Source of the DNA: Psychrobacter sp. Pi2-1 | GTDB taxonomy: Bacteria > Pseudomonadota > Gammaproteobacteria > Pseudomonadales > Moraxellaceae | Assembly: GCF_904846645.1 (NCBI RefSeq) | Contig: NZ_CAJHBO010000001.1 | Location: 124,001-188,000 of the forward strand | Length of the DNA stretch: 64,000 nt | Direction of reading: 5' to 3' | Part shown: positions 52,896-60,617 of the stretch, piece after piece | How positions within the stretch are numbered: position 1 is the first letter of the stretch | Layout: each line of letters opens with the position of its first letter | Position numbers and translations under genes: made by a program | The notes under the pieces: model-generated | What the model was told of the DNA's origin: nothing | The model's input: the letters and a program-made list of their open reading frames with translations, nothing else | Databases searched by the model: none

Positions 52896-54509
52896 ATGAC
52901 ACCCATTTATACCGCGATATGTCAGCATGCCCGCCAGTCATCAATGAAGGTGGCAATACAGACAATAGACAATGACAAAACGATCAGTCTGACTTATGGC
53001 CAGCTGCAACACACGTTGTCAGCGCTCCATGAAACATTAGAAACATGGCAAGGCAAGCGTGTCGCCTTATATGCGCATAATGATATAGATTGGGTCATAC
53101 TCGATTTGGCATTGAGCACCGTCGGCGCGGTCGTTGTGCCAATCCCTTTATTCTTTAGTGCCACGCAAATTGCGCACTTACTACAAGATGCGCAGATAGA
53201 AACAGTATATATTGGGTCGGGTTTGACACTGCCAATCATAGATAATATGGATAACTGGGTGGCCACTGATACACCAGAGACAAACGTCATCAAGCCTGAG
53301 CAAGCGACTCACATCACAGGCAGTTTTTATCAACTTACTGACACTATTATTGACCATACCCTCTCCTCTACTGCCAGTGACTTTTGTAAAGTGACTTATA
53401 CCTCAGGCAGTACGGGTATGCCAAAAGGCGTGTGTTTGGGTCAAGATACCTTGATGCGTATTGTCGAGTCGTTATCGGGTGCACTTGCTGACACCTTGAC
53501 AGATGATGCTACTAACGCGCCAGAAGCCAGTGATAGTACAAGCAATTTTAGTCATTTGAGCGTGTTGCCTTTTGCCACTTTATTAGAAAACGTGGCAGGC
53601 GTCTACGTGAGCCTATATATGGGGCGCACCTTAATGACAGGGCATATTGATCAATTTGGTTTGTTATCCAATCAAGTATTTAATACCAAACGCCTGATCA
53701 CAACCGTACAAGCACACGCTATCGCCAGCGTTATTTTATTACCGCAAATGCTAAAAGCCATTTGCGAGCACATGGCAGCCAATGGAACAATTAAATCCAG
53801 CGCCAATGCTGCTTTGCCATCATTAAAGTTTATGGCAGTCGGCGGCGGCAAAGTCTCTCCTCAATTATTACAAGAGGCCAGCGCCCTAAGCTTGCCTGTC
53901 TATGAAGGCTATGGTTTGTCTGAATGCGGCTCGGTGGTCAGTCTCAATACGCCAAAAGCCAATCGCACAGGCAGTGTCGGCAAACCAATGCCTCATGCAT
54001 CAGTCAGCATCGCAGACAGTGGCGAAGTGATGGTTAAAGGCAATGCGATGCAAGGCTACCTAAACCATGACGATAGTAAGGATGATAATGGCATCATTGC
54101 CACAGGGGATATCGGTCATTTAGATGACGATGGCTATTTATACATCACGGGTCGACGCAAAAACGTGCTCATCAGTAGTTTTGGCCGCAATATCTCGCCT
54201 GAATGGGTAGAAGCGCAGCTTTCAACGCAGCCCATTATTTATCAGGTGGCGGTACTCGGAGATGGTGAGCCTCATTTGTCTGCGGTGATAGTCGCCAACC
54301 CCAACATGATCGCAACGAGCATTGACCCACAATCTGCGATTGCCCAAGCGGTATATGTCGTCAACCAAACCTTGCCTGACTATGCGCGTATCAAACAGTG
54401 GCATCTCGCCGAGCACCCTTTTAGCACTGACAATGAATTATTAACCGATAACGGTAAGCTGCGACGAGCACACATTTTTACCGCTTATCAATCGGTACTC
54501 GGCTTATAG
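52896..54509 (+). CDS. Acyl-AMP ligase / acyl-CoA synthetase of the hemolysin cluster
   Basis: 537 residues of the ANL superfamily. The A3 motif is YTSGSTGMPKG (about 168-178), A5 is EGYGLSECGSVVS, A7 is ATGDIG, and A8 is GRRKNVLISSFGRNISPEWVE. Near the C-terminus NGKLRR holds the candidate A10 lysine. It adenylates a carboxylic acid, probably fatty or aryl, and either loads CoA or hands the acyl group to a partner protein. It begins 57 bp after the hemolysin-type gene. No carrier-protein gene lies in the cluster. The substrate is not readable from the sequence. Confidence 0.9.
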   Translation: MTPIYTAICQHARQSSMKVAIQTIDNDKTISLTYGQLQHTLSALHETLETWQGKRVALYAHNDIDWVILDLALSTVGAVVVPIPLFFSATQIAHLLQDAQIETVYIGSGLTLPIIDNMDNWVATDTPETNVIKPEQATHITGSFYQLTDTIIDHTLSSTASDFCKVTYTSGSTGMPKGVCLGQDTLMRIVESLSGALADTLTDDATNAPEASDSTSNFSHLSVLPFATLLENVAGVYVSLYMGRTLMTGHIDQFGLLSNQVFNTKRLITTVQAHAIASVILLPQMLKAICEHMAANGTIKSSANAALPSLKFMAVGGGKVSPQLLQEASALSLPVYEGYGLSECGSVVSLNTPKANRTGSVGKPMPHASVSIADSGEVMVKGNAMQGYLNHDDSKDDNGIIATGDIGHLDDDGYLYITGRRKNVLISSFGRNISPEWVEAQLSTQPIIYQVAVLGDGEPHLSAVIVANPNMIATSIDPQSAIAQAVYVVNQTLPDYARIKQWHLAEHPFSTDNELLTDNGKLRRAHIFTAYQSVLGL

Positions 54510-54645
54510 CGGACACTTTCACTATTACCACAACGGACTCTGTTATTAAGTTATTAATAATATCTAGATAGAGCAAAGCCAAATAGACCAAAGGTAGCCG
54601 TTAGCCCGCATAAATTTTTACCACTTATCATTATAGGACAATATT

Positions 54646-55644
54646 ATGCAAACCACTCTGATGACAAATGATTTGATAGCAAGCGACTTGATACAAAGCA
54701 ACTTGATACAAAGCAACTTGATAAAAAGTGACATTCGCGAACTTGACACTTTTGAGGCACCAACCTCCCACGCGTCTGCCAGCGTATCTCTGCCTAAAAC
54801 CGCTGATATTTTAACGGACTTAAAAACCCATGGTTGGACGTTACTTCGGGGTTATCACTACGATATCGAGACGTTTAGCCAGTTGATGAGCCGGCTCTGT
54901 CAAACCTTGACATACGACCCTGCCCGCCAAAACGTCACTTCTGAGGCGCAAAAAGTGGATGCAGGCACGCATGCTATTGGTCTGCATATCGAAAATGGCA
55001 ATACGCCGATGCCGCCTGACGTTATTGCTTTTTTTAGTGAATTGAGCGCCAAAAAAGGCTCACAGACAACGATATGTGATGGACATGCGGTGTATCAAGC
55101 GCTATCACCTGAGCTAAAGGCTACCTTTAGTCAGCCGATGCGTATCAGTCGCTATTTGCCTCAAGCCATTTGGCAAAATTACGTGGCTACTGCGACCGGC
55201 AGAGCAGACGCCGATCAAATAAGCTTGGATGATTTAGAGAAATTTATCACTGCGACGACGAGCGATACATTAACGCATCACGTAGAGCCTCAGATAGATG
55301 GCGGCGTTCGGTATGTATTACAGATACCTGCCATTCGAGAGGATAACTTAAGCGGGCAATTGGCCTTTGCCAATACCTTACTTGGGCCATCATTTAATTA
55401 TGAAAAACCTGAGTTCATCCTAGCCAATGGTCAACACGTTGATGATGCGCTCATAGATGAGCTGACACAGATTTGTGAGAAATACACTCAAGACATTGCT
55501 TGGCAAAATGGCGATGTGGTGATACTCGACAACAAACGCATCATGCATGGTCGTCGACAAATTGACGTACCTTTAACAGAGCGTAAATTGTATATTGCCA
55601 TGGGTCTTGGCATTAGACACGGCATGAATCACTCAAACGATTAA
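54646..55644 (+). CDS. TauD/TfdA-like Fe(II)/2-oxoglutarate oxygenase
   Basis: 332 residues. The iron triad is seen as GLHIENG (His114, Glu116, an HxE variant of HxD/E) with the distal His301 in IMHGRR. Downstream arginines would bind 2-oxoglutarate. Such enzymes hydroxylate or desaturate small acids. The first 30 residues hold a five-residue tandem repeat of the SNLIQ type (15-bp DNA repeat near 54680-54729) that is absent from usual members. It lies 136 bp after the ligase gene and 75 bp before the SDR gene. It presumably oxidises the acyl product of the pathway. Confidence 0.87.
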   Translation: MQTTLMTNDLIASDLIQSNLIQSNLIKSDIRELDTFEAPTSHASASVSLPKTADILTDLKTHGWTLLRGYHYDIETFSQLMSRLCQTLTYDPARQNVTSEAQKVDAGTHAIGLHIENGNTPMPPDVIAFFSELSAKKGSQTTICDGHAVYQALSPELKATFSQPMRISRYLPQAIWQNYVATATGRADADQISLDDLEKFITATTSDTLTHHVEPQIDGGVRYVLQIPAIREDNLSGQLAFANTLLGPSFNYEKPEFILANGQHVDDALIDELTQICEKYTQDIAWQNGDVVILDNKRIMHGRRQIDVPLTERKLYIAMGLGIRHGMNHSND

Positions 55645-55719
55645 ACAGCGCCTATCGCAATAATTCGTGCTTTAGTAATCCATGCTTTAATAATAACTGT
55701 CTGACAAGGATGCAATATC

Positions 55720-56571
55720 ATGACACCACCTAATGGTCAATCAGACCTAACACAGGCTACCCTCAATTACACCATGCTCATCGGCGCCACGGGTGGTATC
55801 GGGCAAGAGGTCGCACGGCAATTATGCGCCAATAATCGACCTGTTATTTTGGTCGGGCGTAACAACCAGACCTTGACGCAGTTGGTAGACGAGTTGACCA
55901 AAGACTATCCTAATGTCCCGCTTCTGTCTCATACTTGTGACTTAAGCTCGCAGACATCGCAGTCGCTACTGGTAGAGGGGCTGAGTGAGATGACACAAGC
56001 TCATGGCAACGTCATTGATACGGTCATACTCAACGCCGGTATCAATGACTTTGCATTACTCACGGATCAAAGTGATGACACGATCGAACAGATGATGCTC
56101 GTCAATGTGGCATATCCACTACAGCTCATAAAAAGACTGCTACCTATCTTGATAGCGCAGCATAGCCCAAGCCAAATCATCAGCGTTGGCTCAACCTTTG
56201 GCAGTATTGGCTATCCAGGTTTTAGTGCATATAGTGCGAGCAAGTTTGCCTTACGCGGCGCAAGTGAAGCGTTGGGCCGCGAGTATGCCGACACCTCAGT
56301 GAGGTTTCGCTATTTTGCACCTAGAGCCACCAAAACCACCATGAATAACGATGCCGTCGTCGCTATGAATGAGGCATTGAAAGTAAAAATGGACTCACCT
56401 GAGACAGTCGCAAAAGCATTGATTCACTTTATATCAACCAATCAAGCGCAGCAGCATTTGGGGTTTCCCGAGCGTTTTTTTGCATGGCTCAATCGATTGT
56501 TTCCCAACATCGTTGGCAACGCCATTGTCAAAGACCTACCTACCATCAAACAGTATGCTAGAAAATCATGA
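55720..56571 (+). CDS. Short-chain dehydrogenase/reductase of the hemolysin cluster
   Basis: 283 residues. The nucleotide motif is GATGGIGQEV. LNAGIND carries the NAG motif. The catalytic Ser is in SVGSTFGSIG, and the Tyr/Lys pair in YSASKFALRG. The C-terminal extension (about 245-283) is amphipathic with WLNRLFPNIVG, which may lie on a membrane. It is the last gene of the cluster and probably reduces a ketone or aldehyde, or oxidises an alcohol, in the same pathway. It is convergent with the VIT-type transporter gene. Confidence 0.9.
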   Translation: MTPPNGQSDLTQATLNYTMLIGATGGIGQEVARQLCANNRPVILVGRNNQTLTQLVDELTKDYPNVPLLSHTCDLSSQTSQSLLVEGLSEMTQAHGNVIDTVILNAGINDFALLTDQSDDTIEQMMLVNVAYPLQLIKRLLPILIAQHSPSQIISVGSTFGSIGYPGFSAYSASKFALRGASEALGREYADTSVRFRYFAPRATKTTMNNDAVVAMNEALKVKMDSPETVAKALIHFISTNQAQQHLGFPERFFAWLNRLFPNIVGNAIVKDLPTIKQYARKS

Positions 56572-56605
56572 TAATTAGTTAGGCAATTGTGGAGTGAGTT
56601 TACCT

Positions 56606-57304
56606 TTAAATTGCCACACCAAATAAGCGACCAATTAACGAGGTTGCCACCATGGCAAGCACGCCCCAAACCATGACTCTGGTAGTCGCAGGGATCACAG
56701 GTGCACCGCCTAGACGAGCAGAGATGATCCCTAGTAGCATCAAGCCCACTATCGTCAAAGATGACAATGACCAAACCAGTGTTTCCGCTGGTAATAGCAA
56801 TATCCCAATAATGGGTAGTATCGCCCCCGCCACAAAGGATAGTCCCGAAGCCACTGAGGCATGGATGGGCTTTGCTTCACTAAGATCTGTGAGGCCAATC
56901 TCATCACGAGCATGCGCCTCCAGAGCATTGTGCTCGGTCAAGCTCACGGCGACTTGATGCGCCAAATCATGCTCAAGTCCCCGCGCCTCATAAATTTTGG
57001 TGAGCTCTAGCAGCTCACGATCAGCATTGTGTGTCAGCTCATGTCGCTCTTTATCGAGATCTGCTTTTTCGGTATCCGCTTGTGATGAGACCGAGATATA
57101 CTCGCCAGCCGCCATTGACAATGCACCTGCGGTCAGCGCCGCCATACCTGTCAGCAGCAATGTCTGACTACTTGTACTAGCAGCCGCTACCCCAACCAAT
57201 AGACTGGCGGTCGAAATCAACCCATCGTTCGCCCCCAGCACTGCTGCCCTCAACCAATGATTGCGATTGCTCAAATGTGCTTCGTCATGAATAGAATGAT
57301 GCAT
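56606..57304 (-). CDS. VIT1/CCC1-type iron/manganese transporter
   Basis: A 232-residue membrane protein. The first helix GANDGLISTASLLVGVAAA is the family hallmark. A cytoplasmic helical segment with many acidic and histidine residues (KADLDKERHELTHNADREL and onward) precedes three more helices. VIT1/CCC1 proteins export Fe(II) or Mn(II) from the cytoplasm in exchange for protons. It lies upstream of the siderophore receptor region and just downstream of the histidine kinase gene on the same strand, with a 79-bp gap. A PmrA-like system sensing iron, as in Salmonella PmrB, would make this link meaningful, but that is inference. Confidence 0.93.
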   Translation of the reverse strand: MHHSIHDEAHLSNRNHWLRAAVLGANDGLISTASLLVGVAAASTSSQTLLLTGMAALTAGALSMAAGEYISVSSQADTEKADLDKERHELTHNADRELLELTKIYEARGLEHDLAHQVAVSLTEHNALEAHARDEIGLTDLSEAKPIHASVASGLSFVAGAILPIIGILLLPAETLVWSLSSLTIVGLMLLGIISARLGGAPVIPATTRVMVWGVLAMVATSLIGRLFGVAI

Positions 57305-57382
57305 AAAATCCTCAAAAAGTAGAGATGCGACTGGGTATGCCCTAGTGTAGCTGATACAGCTTAAGACAGTATGCTTTATGTC

Positions 57383-58867
57383 TTATAACGGTTTTGAGAG
57401 TGCGTTTTTACTGCTTGCCGTGACCACAAAGCCTGTTTCGGGTTGAAGGCGGTTGGCAAATGCTAAGGTAAGATTGTGCAGATCGGCAATTCGATTGGCA
57501 ATTGACAGCCCTAACCCACTACCTATCTGTGTTTGACCGGCTGGACGATAAAAGCGTTCGCTTAGCCGCGCTAGCTGCTCTGGGTCTGCGCCCAAGCCAT
57601 TATCCACCACTTTGATACTATCAATATCTAACTGCAGTTCGATCTGGCAGCCCTCTGGGCAATAGCGGATGGCATTGTCTAATAGATTGCGGATTAATAG
57701 CTTAAACAACACTGGATTGATAAGAATCGGCAAAATATCGGCAGGATTATCGCAGTGTACGGTACGTTTTAATTGAATGTGTTTTTCACGCGCTAAGCGG
57801 TTGACGTCGCTCAGCACAGTATCGGTGAGCATCAGCCAGTCTGGACGTTCTAATTGCTCAGGAGGCAACTGCTGTTGCGGTTCTATTTTGGCTAAAACCA
57901 ATAACTGATCGACCAAATGGGTGGCGCGCTCTATACCATCGCTGATTTTTTGCGTGTGATAAAACAGTTGACTGTCGTTTTCTATACCAGACAGCTGTAA
58001 TAGCTGCTGCTGCAAAAGATCAGCTTGTAGTTTTAAGGCAGCCAGTGGGCTACGCAGCTCATGAGAGGCGTCAGCGGTAAAGCGTTGTTCACGTGCTAAG
58101 GTATCTGCCACTTTGACAAACAATACGTTTAACGCGGTCACCAAAGGCTGAACCTCTTGTGGGACGTCTGCTGTGATCGGACGATCGTCTTGCGGCTTGC
58201 GCTGTTCTACCTCAGAGCTAATCTGACTTAATGGCATCAGTCCGTGTCGTATCAATCCGATAGTCAAGATCATTAAGGAAAGCAGCCCAATTAACATCGG
58301 CAGTACTTGTACAGACATCGCTTCAACAATCATTTCTCTACGAGAGGCAAGGCTTTGACCAATGGCAATCACACGCTCCTCACTCATATCATCGCTACGA
58401 TAGTCCTCATGCGCATAAAACAACCGCCAGCGTTTGCTAAACGGGTTTAGACGCTGATAAGTAGCGTTGTCCTCTTCTACAAAACCGCGCTGATCTGGCA
58501 AAAAAGAAAACGACTGTCCGTTTTCATCAGCCGCCAAGAGATGTCCCTCTTTATCCCAAATGGCAAAGCCCATGTAATCATCTTCCGCATCACCCAGATC
58601 CCCTGACAGCGCTTTACTGTTTAAATTATATATTTTGGCGACAGGTTTCCTATTGTGATCTGTCTCATTATTATGGTTGCGGTCACTTTGCTCATCGTTA
58701 TCAGCAGAGATGCCCATCAAGTAACGAACCACTTGGGTGATTTGTGTGTCATTCATCTCATTGATCTCGTGCCACAACCGCCAAGCAATAAAACTCGACG
58801 TGATAAGCCATAGCAAAGGCAGACCCATGAGTAAGGAGATGAACAGTCGCTGCTGGATACTTTTCAT
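57383..58867 (-). CDS. Sensor histidine kinase (PmrB/QseC-like)
   Basis: 494 residues. An N-terminal helix (LFISLLMGLPLLWLITSSFIAW), a periplasmic sensor region of about 160 residues rich in Asp/Glu, a second helix (PMLIGLLSLMILTIGLIRHG), then a HAMP-like linker. HisKA has SHELRSPLAALKLQ (His near residue 271). The ATPase domain has N-box NLLDNAIRYCP, G1 VVDNGLGADPE and G2 GSGLGLSIA. The length is larger than QseC because of an extended sensor domain. The acidic periplasmic stretch (SADNDEQSDRN and onward) could bind cations. It is the last gene of a three-gene unit after the response regulator gene. Confidence 0.94.
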   Translation of the reverse strand: MKSIQQRLFISLLMGLPLLWLITSSFIAWRLWHEINEMNDTQITQVVRYLMGISADNDEQSDRNHNNETDHNRKPVAKIYNLNSKALSGDLGDAEDDYMGFAIWDKEGHLLAADENGQSFSFLPDQRGFVEEDNATYQRLNPFSKRWRLFYAHEDYRSDDMSEERVIAIGQSLASRREMIVEAMSVQVLPMLIGLLSLMILTIGLIRHGLMPLSQISSEVEQRKPQDDRPITADVPQEVQPLVTALNVLFVKVADTLAREQRFTADASHELRSPLAALKLQADLLQQQLLQLSGIENDSQLFYHTQKISDGIERATHLVDQLLVLAKIEPQQQLPPEQLERPDWLMLTDTVLSDVNRLAREKHIQLKRTVHCDNPADILPILINPVLFKLLIRNLLDNAIRYCPEGCQIELQLDIDSIKVVDNGLGADPEQLARLSERFYRPAGQTQIGSGLGLSIANRIADLHNLTLAFANRLQPETGFVVTASSKNALSKPL

Positions 58868-58927
58868 AAGCTCACATGTTGCTCATATATGGTTTGTATA
58901 TTGAAAGCCAAAGTTAATATAAATATA

Positions 58928-59599
58928 TTAATGGTTATGTGCTGGATTGAGATAGTAGCCGATGCCGCGTTTGGTTAAAATAAAGTCATTGCCCAGCTTT
59001 TTGCGTAAATGATGGATATGCACTTCTATGGCATTACTCTCAATATCCTGCTGCCAGCCATAAAGCTTGTCCTCTAAGCTTGCGCGGCTGTGAATCTGTT
59101 TGGGATGGGTCAGCATTTGCTCGAGTATGGCCACTTCTTTGATGGTCAGCTCTACGACTTGCCCTTGATAAGAAACCTGATGATTGTGAGGCCAATACGC
59201 GACGTAGCCATAACGAATCTCAGGCTGGCTACGTCCTTGACTGCGCCGTATCAATGCTTGCAGACGTGCAACCACTTCGTCTAGTGCAAATGGCTTGACC
59301 AGATAATCATCGGCGCCCGCATTGAGTCCAGCCACACGGTTGGCAATCGCGTCGCGAGCGGTAATGATCAATACGGGTGTGTCTAACTGTTTGTAGCGCC
59401 AATTTTGTAGCACCGTCATGCCATCACCTCTTGGCAAGGTCAAATCAAGTAGCACCGCATCAAACATATCCTCTTGCAGTGCCATCTCACCTTGCTTAGC
59501 ATCACTGAACCAATCGACCATCATGCCATGGCTTTTTAGTCCAACAACCAGACCTTCAGCAATATTGCTATCGTCTTCTATTAATAGTATGCGTGCCAT
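58928..59599 (-). CDS. OmpR-family response regulator (PmrA/QseB-like)
   Basis: 223 residues. The receiver domain starts MARILLIEDDS, with the phosphoacceptor aspartate at 52 (LLDLTLPRGDG) and Lys102 in LVKPF. The C-terminal winged helix has ELTIKEVAILEQMLTHP and EVHIHHLRKKLGND, with the TKRGIGYYL end. This is the PmrA/QseB subgroup of the OmpR family, which recognises direct repeats of a CTTAA-like half site. Such repeats occur upstream of this operon and of the 51988 cluster. It lies 41 bp after the cytochrome b561 gene and 60 bp before the kinase gene. Confidence 0.95.
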   Translation of the reverse strand: MARILLIEDDSNIAEGLVVGLKSHGMMVDWFSDAKQGEMALQEDMFDAVLLDLTLPRGDGMTVLQNWRYKQLDTPVLIITARDAIANRVAGLNAGADDYLVKPFALDEVVARLQALIRRSQGRSQPEIRYGYVAYWPHNHQVSYQGQVVELTIKEVAILEQMLTHPKQIHSRASLEDKLYGWQQDIESNAIEVHIHHLRKKLGNDFILTKRGIGYYLNPAHNH

Positions 59600-59640
59600 G
59601 ACTGTCCTATTACGTTATGTATCCTGCTATCTTTTTTGTT

Positions 59641-60243
59641 TTATTGTGGGCGACGCGTCGTCACCGTTTTATCACCCGTTATCATCGATTTAATCAGGTT
59701 TTGCCGCTCCCAGTAGCTCATGGCAATCGCAGAGATAATATGCAACGGCACCAGCAAGTATAAACTATTGGCCAGTATTCCATGGATTTCTTCAAGGATA
59801 TCTTTACTGCCGAAAATTTTTGCTTCCATCAGATAGCCACTGATACCCAAGCCAATGATCACCGCCCATAACGCAAACATCATAATAGCAGCCAGTGGAT
59901 TATGACCCAGATGCTGCTCATCTGTACGGCGAATACTTAAATCAGATAAGTGATGTTTAATACGAGACGGCGTAGGGAAAAAGTCACTAAAACGTGCATA
60001 ACGTGTGCCCACAAATCCCCAAAGTAGACGGATAACCACTAACCCTACCACGGTATAACCGACATATTGATGCAGTTCACTGCCGTCCTCGGTAAAAAAC
60101 AAATTGGCTGTGATACCCGCCGCCACTGTCCAGTGAGTCACTCTGACCAAAATATCCCAAACTCGTACTTGTCGAGTTTTAGGAGTATTTGATAATGATA
60201 TATCAGGCTCGTGCATCGGATTGATTGTGCTGTGTTGGGTCAT
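59641..60243 (-). CDS. Cytochrome b561-type membrane protein in the two-component operon
   Basis: About 200 residues with four hydrophobic helices and heme-ligand histidines, for example in VRVTHWTVAAG, ELHQYVGYT and YLLVPLHIISAIAMS. It resembles Ni/Fe-hydrogenase cytochrome b/b561-like diheme proteins that move electrons between quinols and periplasmic partners. The ATG at 60243 has AAAGGAG nine bases upstream; the frame is open to 60336. It is the first gene before the response regulator and kinase genes on the same strand. Its place suggests a redox role in the same stress response. Confidence 0.9.
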   Translation of the reverse strand: MTQHSTINPMHEPDISLSNTPKTRQVRVWDILVRVTHWTVAAGITANLFFTEDGSELHQYVGYTVVGLVVIRLLWGFVGTRYARFSDFFPTPSRIKHHLSDLSIRRTDEQHLGHNPLAAIMMFALWAVIIGLGISGYLMEAKIFGSKDILEEIHGILANSLYLLVPLHIISAIAMSYWERQNLIKSMITGDKTVTTRRPQ

Positions 60244-60370
60244 GGCCGTCACTCCTTTAGTGGTTCGTTTGTTTTTGGCTATATGATTATTAAATATCGA
60301 ATCTAGGCGAGATAGCGCTAGTAGACTGAACATCACATCGTCTGCTCTACCGCTATTACAACAAACAAAC

Positions 60371-60387
60371 CTTAAGAGGAGCTTAGG
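60371..60387. promoter_or_regulatory. PmrA/QseB-type box upstream of the cytochrome/two-component operon
   Basis: CTTAAG (60371-60376), five bases, CTTAGG (60382-60387): two half sites in direct repeat at an 11-bp period, the same geometry as at 51903-51919. It lies about 130 bp upstream of the cytochrome b561 start and may give autoregulation. A further CTAAG at 60391 extends the array. Confidence 0.6.
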
Positions 60388-60560
60388 AAACTAAGAAATC
60401 GAACTTTGAGATAATAAATAATCTATCTGACATTCATAGATGATTAAAAGTACATTTAAAAATAAGAAATTGAGTAGGCAAAAATACTATCGGCAATATA
60501 AACAACACTTTTATAACCTTAACCTAGAAATATATTTAGCATTAATTCCGTAATAATATT

Positions 60561-60579
60561 GATAATGAAAATGATTATC
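60561..60579 (+). promoter_or_regulatory. Fur box upstream of the siderophore receptor gene
   Basis: This 19-base site has the form GATAATGAA-AATGATTATC with one shared A at the join and agrees with the Fur consensus (GATAATGAT/ATCATTATC) at 17 of 19 positions. It lies about 40 bases before the receptor start and indicates repression by Fe-Fur. Confidence 0.88.
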
Positions 60580-60617
60580 AATACAATAGACATTCAATCC
60601 GCACGCTGGAAATATTC

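Noticed and set aside
56578..56620. GGCAATT/AATTGCC inverted repeat between the SDR and VIT genes
   Set aside because: Seven-pair stem with a long loop and no T-run; too weak to report as a terminator.
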